Shown here in pieces: positions 4,561 to 6,401 of a stretch of DNA of 6,401 nucleotides. Made by a program: the position numbers and the translations under genes. Position 1 is the first letter of the stretch, and the number at the start of each line of letters is the position of its first letter. The notes beneath the pieces are model-generated. The model did not search any database and was not told the origin of the DNA. It saw only the letters and a program-made list of their open reading frames with translations. Source of the stretch: JANMDR01 sp031376425 (lineage in GTDB: Bacteria; Pseudomonadota; Gammaproteobacteria; Burkholderiales; Usitatibacteraceae); contig JANMDR010000185.1 of NCBI GenBank assembly GCA_031376425.1, positions 1 through 6,401 on the forward strand. Reading direction: 5' to 3'.

Positions 4561-6401
4561 CAAACCCCCGTGTGTACATCTGTTCAGGCCACCTCCTCAC
4601 AAAGCGCAACCACGGGCACCTTTAGGGTATATGCCTACGGGGTCACCAATGCCACAGCGGTATCGTTTCCTACGTGGGGATACGATGTTGGTGGTCAGAA
4701 TGATCTTATTTTTTATACCGGAACCAATGCTGGCGGCGGTACGTGGTACGCAGACGTCGTTTTGGATTACCATAATTTTAATGGTCAGCCCGAGTACGGT
4801 AACTTCGCGACACACGTGTACATGTATGGTTCAGGCGAATACTGCGGAGGTGCAAATTGGGTTAGACCAGCACCAAACGTAGCGCCTAGCGTTAGCCTAA
4901 GCGCACCGAGTTCAGGAGCAACCTTTGCCCCAAGCCCTAGCCCAATTGTCATTAGCGCTAATGCATCTGATAGCGATGGCAGTATAAATCGAGTTGAGTT
5001 TTGGTTGGACAATGCCGTGCCGCTCGGTACGGCATATTCTGCCCCCTACAGTATTACGTGGGGAAATTCTCAGCCCGGCAATTATGTTATTAAAGCGATT
5101 GCTTTTGATAATTTAGGCGCTTCCACTACCACGGCTAACGTATCATTTAGTGTTGTTGCGCCAGCACCCACGTGTACATCTGTTCAGGCCACCGCATCAC
5201 AAAGCGCAACCACGGGCACCTTTAGGGTATATGCCTACGGGGTGACTAATGCCACAGCGGTATCATTCCCTACGTGGGGATACGATGTTGGCGGTCAGAA
5301 TGATCTTATTTTTTATACTGGAACCAATGCTGGTGGTGGTACGTGGTACGCAGACGTCGTTTTGGATAACCATAATTTTAATGGCCAGCCCGAGTACGGT
5401 AACTTCGCCACACACGTGTATATGTATGGTTCGGGCGAATACTGCAGTGGTGTTAACTGGGTAAGACCAGCACCTAACGTAGCCCCTGCTGTCAGCATGA
5501 CAGCACCCGGTGGCAACTACAACCCTGGTGCTATCACTCTTAGCGCTACAGCGACGGATAGTGACGGCAGCATCAGCAAAGTTGAGTTCTATGTTGGCGT
5601 GGTCAAAGTAGCTGAAACCACTTCTGGCAGCGGCAATGTATTTAGCGCCACATGGCCTAATGCATTAGTCGGCGTATACAGCGTCACTGCCCGTGCCTAC
5701 GATAATGTCAGTGCGGTAACGGTTTCTAATGCGGTGACAGTAACCGTTGTTGCTGCAAACTTAGCCCCTGCAGTCAGCATGACAGCACCCGGTGGCAACT
5801 ACAATCCCGGTGCTATCACTCTTAGCGCCACCGCCACTGATAGTGACGGCAGCATCAGCAAAGTTGAGTTCTATGTTGGCGTGGTTAAAGTTGCTGAAAC
5901 CACTTCTGGCAGTGGCAATGTATTTAGTGCCACATGGCCGAATGCTTTAGTTGGCGTATACAGTGTTACAGCTCGCGCCTACGATAATGCGAGTGCGGTA
6001 ACAGTTTCTAGTGCGGTGACAGTAACCGTTGTTGCTGCAAACGTAGCCCCTGCTGTCAGCATGACAGCACCCGGTGGCAACTACAATCCCGGTGCTATCG
6101 CGCTTAGCGCCACGGCGACTGATAGTGACGGCAGTATCAGCAAAGTTGAGTTCTATGTTGGTGCGGTCAAAGTTACTGAAACCACTTCTGGCAGCGGCAA
6201 TGTGTTTAGTGCCACATGGCCGAATGCTTTAGTCGGCGTATACAGTGTTACAGCTGTTGCCTACGATAATTTATCGCTAGCCACAACGTCTAATGCGGTG
6301 ACAGTAACAGTCGTAGCCGCAAACGTAGCCCCCGCTGTCACCATGACTGCACCCGGTGGCAACTATAATCCCGGTGCTATCACTCTTAGCGCCACCGCCA
6401 C
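4474..6401 (+). CDS. Large secreted GBS-Bsp-like/Ig-like repeat protein, 3' end missing
   Basis: The frame is open from ATG 4474 to the window edge: 642 full codons and no stop. Residues 1-29 are a Sec signal peptide. Order of the mature part: GBS-Bsp-like module A (about 34-134; PTWG, GGQND, GTWYADVV, HVYMYG motifs, PF08481 type); Ig-like 1 (135-229); GBS-Bsp-like B (234-334); then Ig-like modules of exactly 94 residues from 335, 429, 523 and 617 (cut). The Ig units have the Big_7 pattern (PF17957 type): APxV at the start, DSDGSISKVEFY in the middle, YSVTARAYDN and VTVTV at the end. Each GBS-Bsp module has two bracketing cysteines (34/124, 234/324), the only ones in the visible mature chain, so one disulfide each is likely. 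These modules are typical adhesive or spacer 'stalks'. In proteobacteria such arrays may precede RHS/YD, enzyme or anchoring domains, but none is visible. A candidate sigma-54 promoter precedes the gene. Architecture is firm; function is unknown. Confidence 0.92.
   Translation, partial: MKKFLSCIQAWAGVLITLTVMALSGAALAQTPVCTSVQATSSQSATTGTFRVYAYGVTNATAVSFPTWGYDVGGQNDLIFYTGTNAGGGTWYADVVLDYHNFNGQPEYGNFATHVYMYGSGEYCGGANWVRPAPNVAPSVSLSAPSSGATFAPSPSPIVISANASDSDGSINRVEFWLDNAVPLGTAYSAPYSITWGNSQPGNYVIKAIAFDNLGASTTTANVSFSVVAPAPTCTSVQATASQSATTGTFRVYAYGVTNATAVSFPTWGYDVGGQNDLIFYTGTNAGGGTWYADVVLDNHNFNGQPEYGNFATHVYMYGSGEYCSGVNWVRPAPNVAPAVSMTAPGGNYNPGAITLSATATDSDGSISKVEFYVGVVKVAETTSGSGNVFSATWPNALVGVYSVTARAYDNVSAVTVSNAVTVTVVAANLAPAVSMTAPGGNYNPGAITLSATATDSDGSISKVEFYVGVVKVAETTSGSGNVFSATWPNALVGVYSVTARAYDNASAVTVSSAVTVTVVAANVAPAVSMTAPGGNYNPGAIALSATATDSDGSISKVEFYVGAVKVTETTSGSGNVFSATWPNALVGVYSVTAVAYDNLSLATTSNAVTVTVVAANVAPAVTMTAPGGNYNPGAITLSATA
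4572..4887 (+). repeat. GBS-Bsp module DNA repeat, copy A
   Basis: First copy of a direct repeat that recurs at an offset of exactly 600 bp. By my count 23 of 316 bases differ (about 93 % identity). Only four residues change (Ser/Ala, Tyr/Asn, Gly/Ser, Ala/Val), so most differences are silent. Similarity stops sharply near 4887, at the start of the following Ig-like module. Confidence 0.9.
5172..5487 (+). repeat. GBS-Bsp module DNA repeat, copy B
   Basis: Second copy of the 316-bp repeat. The Ig-like module after it belongs to the homogeneous 282-bp array, while the one after copy A is clearly divergent. The duplicated unit is therefore the GBS-Bsp module, not a well-preserved GBS-Bsp plus Ig pair. 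Confidence 0.9.
5476..6401 (+). repeat. Tandem 282-bp Ig-like repeats, at least 3.3 copies
   Basis: Units run 5476-5757, 5758-6039, 6040-6321 and 6322 to the edge, with a constant period of 282 bp (94 codons) and no indels. Units 1 and 2 differ at about 24 of 282 bases with only three residue changes. Units 2 and 3 are about 87 % identical, and their differences cluster near the end of the unit (after AYDN). The array continues past the window. The period keeps the reading frame, so unequal crossing-over would change stalk length without breaking the gene. Confidence 0.93.

Noticed and set aside
4597..5516. Open frames on both strands inside the repeat region, appearing in parallel in the two GBS-Bsp copies
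   Set aside because: They are out-of-frame echoes of the duplicated modules. The frame from 4474 has the ribosome site, signal peptide and coherent domains.
5476..6401. Regular repeats considered as a CRISPR array
   Set aside because: The units are 282 bp, contiguous and coding, with no unique spacers; they are protein domain repeats.

Overview
The window looks like chromosome of a Gram-negative bacterium, most likely a gamma- or betaproteobacterium. The reasons are an outer-membrane TonB-dependent receptor of the Xanthomonas/Caulobacter type, a candidate sigma-54 promoter, and a Sec-exported protein built of Ig-like modules. Base composition is moderate: sampled lines are about 45-57 % G+C in the receptor gene and mostly higher in the ATPase gene. 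I cannot name the genus.

Layout. (1) Bases 1-2619, plus strand: the C-terminal part of a TonB-dependent receptor whose signal peptide and most of whose plug lie upstream of the window. It ends in a strong hairpin terminator (2643-2674). (2) Bases 2722-3906, minus strand: a complete 394-residue ABC-type AAA ATPase of the AAA_21 / COG4637-like 'predicted ATPase' kind. It converges on the receptor gene and has no visible partner gene. (3) Bases 3907-4473: a 567-bp region without a convincing intact gene. Its left half may hold a short transposase remnant. Its right half looks like a complete sigma-54 regulatory region: two dyads of the form TGTCGC-N6-GYGACA spaced 64 bp apart, an AT-rich spacer, a -24/-12 element with exact spacing, and a Shine-Dalgarno sequence. 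(4) Bases 4474 to the window end, plus strand: the first 642 codons of a large secreted protein, still open at the edge. It has a signal peptide, then GBS-Bsp-like module, Ig-like module, GBS-Bsp-like module, and at least four more Ig-like modules (the last cut).

The three genes do not look like one operon or pathway. The main interest is the right-hand unit: a big, internally repetitive, exported protein that seems to be under enhancer-dependent sigma-54 control. Its repeats are nearly identical in protein but differ at many silent positions. What the array carries at its C-terminus (anchor, RHS/YD toxin, enzyme or sorting signal) lies beyond the window and decides its function.
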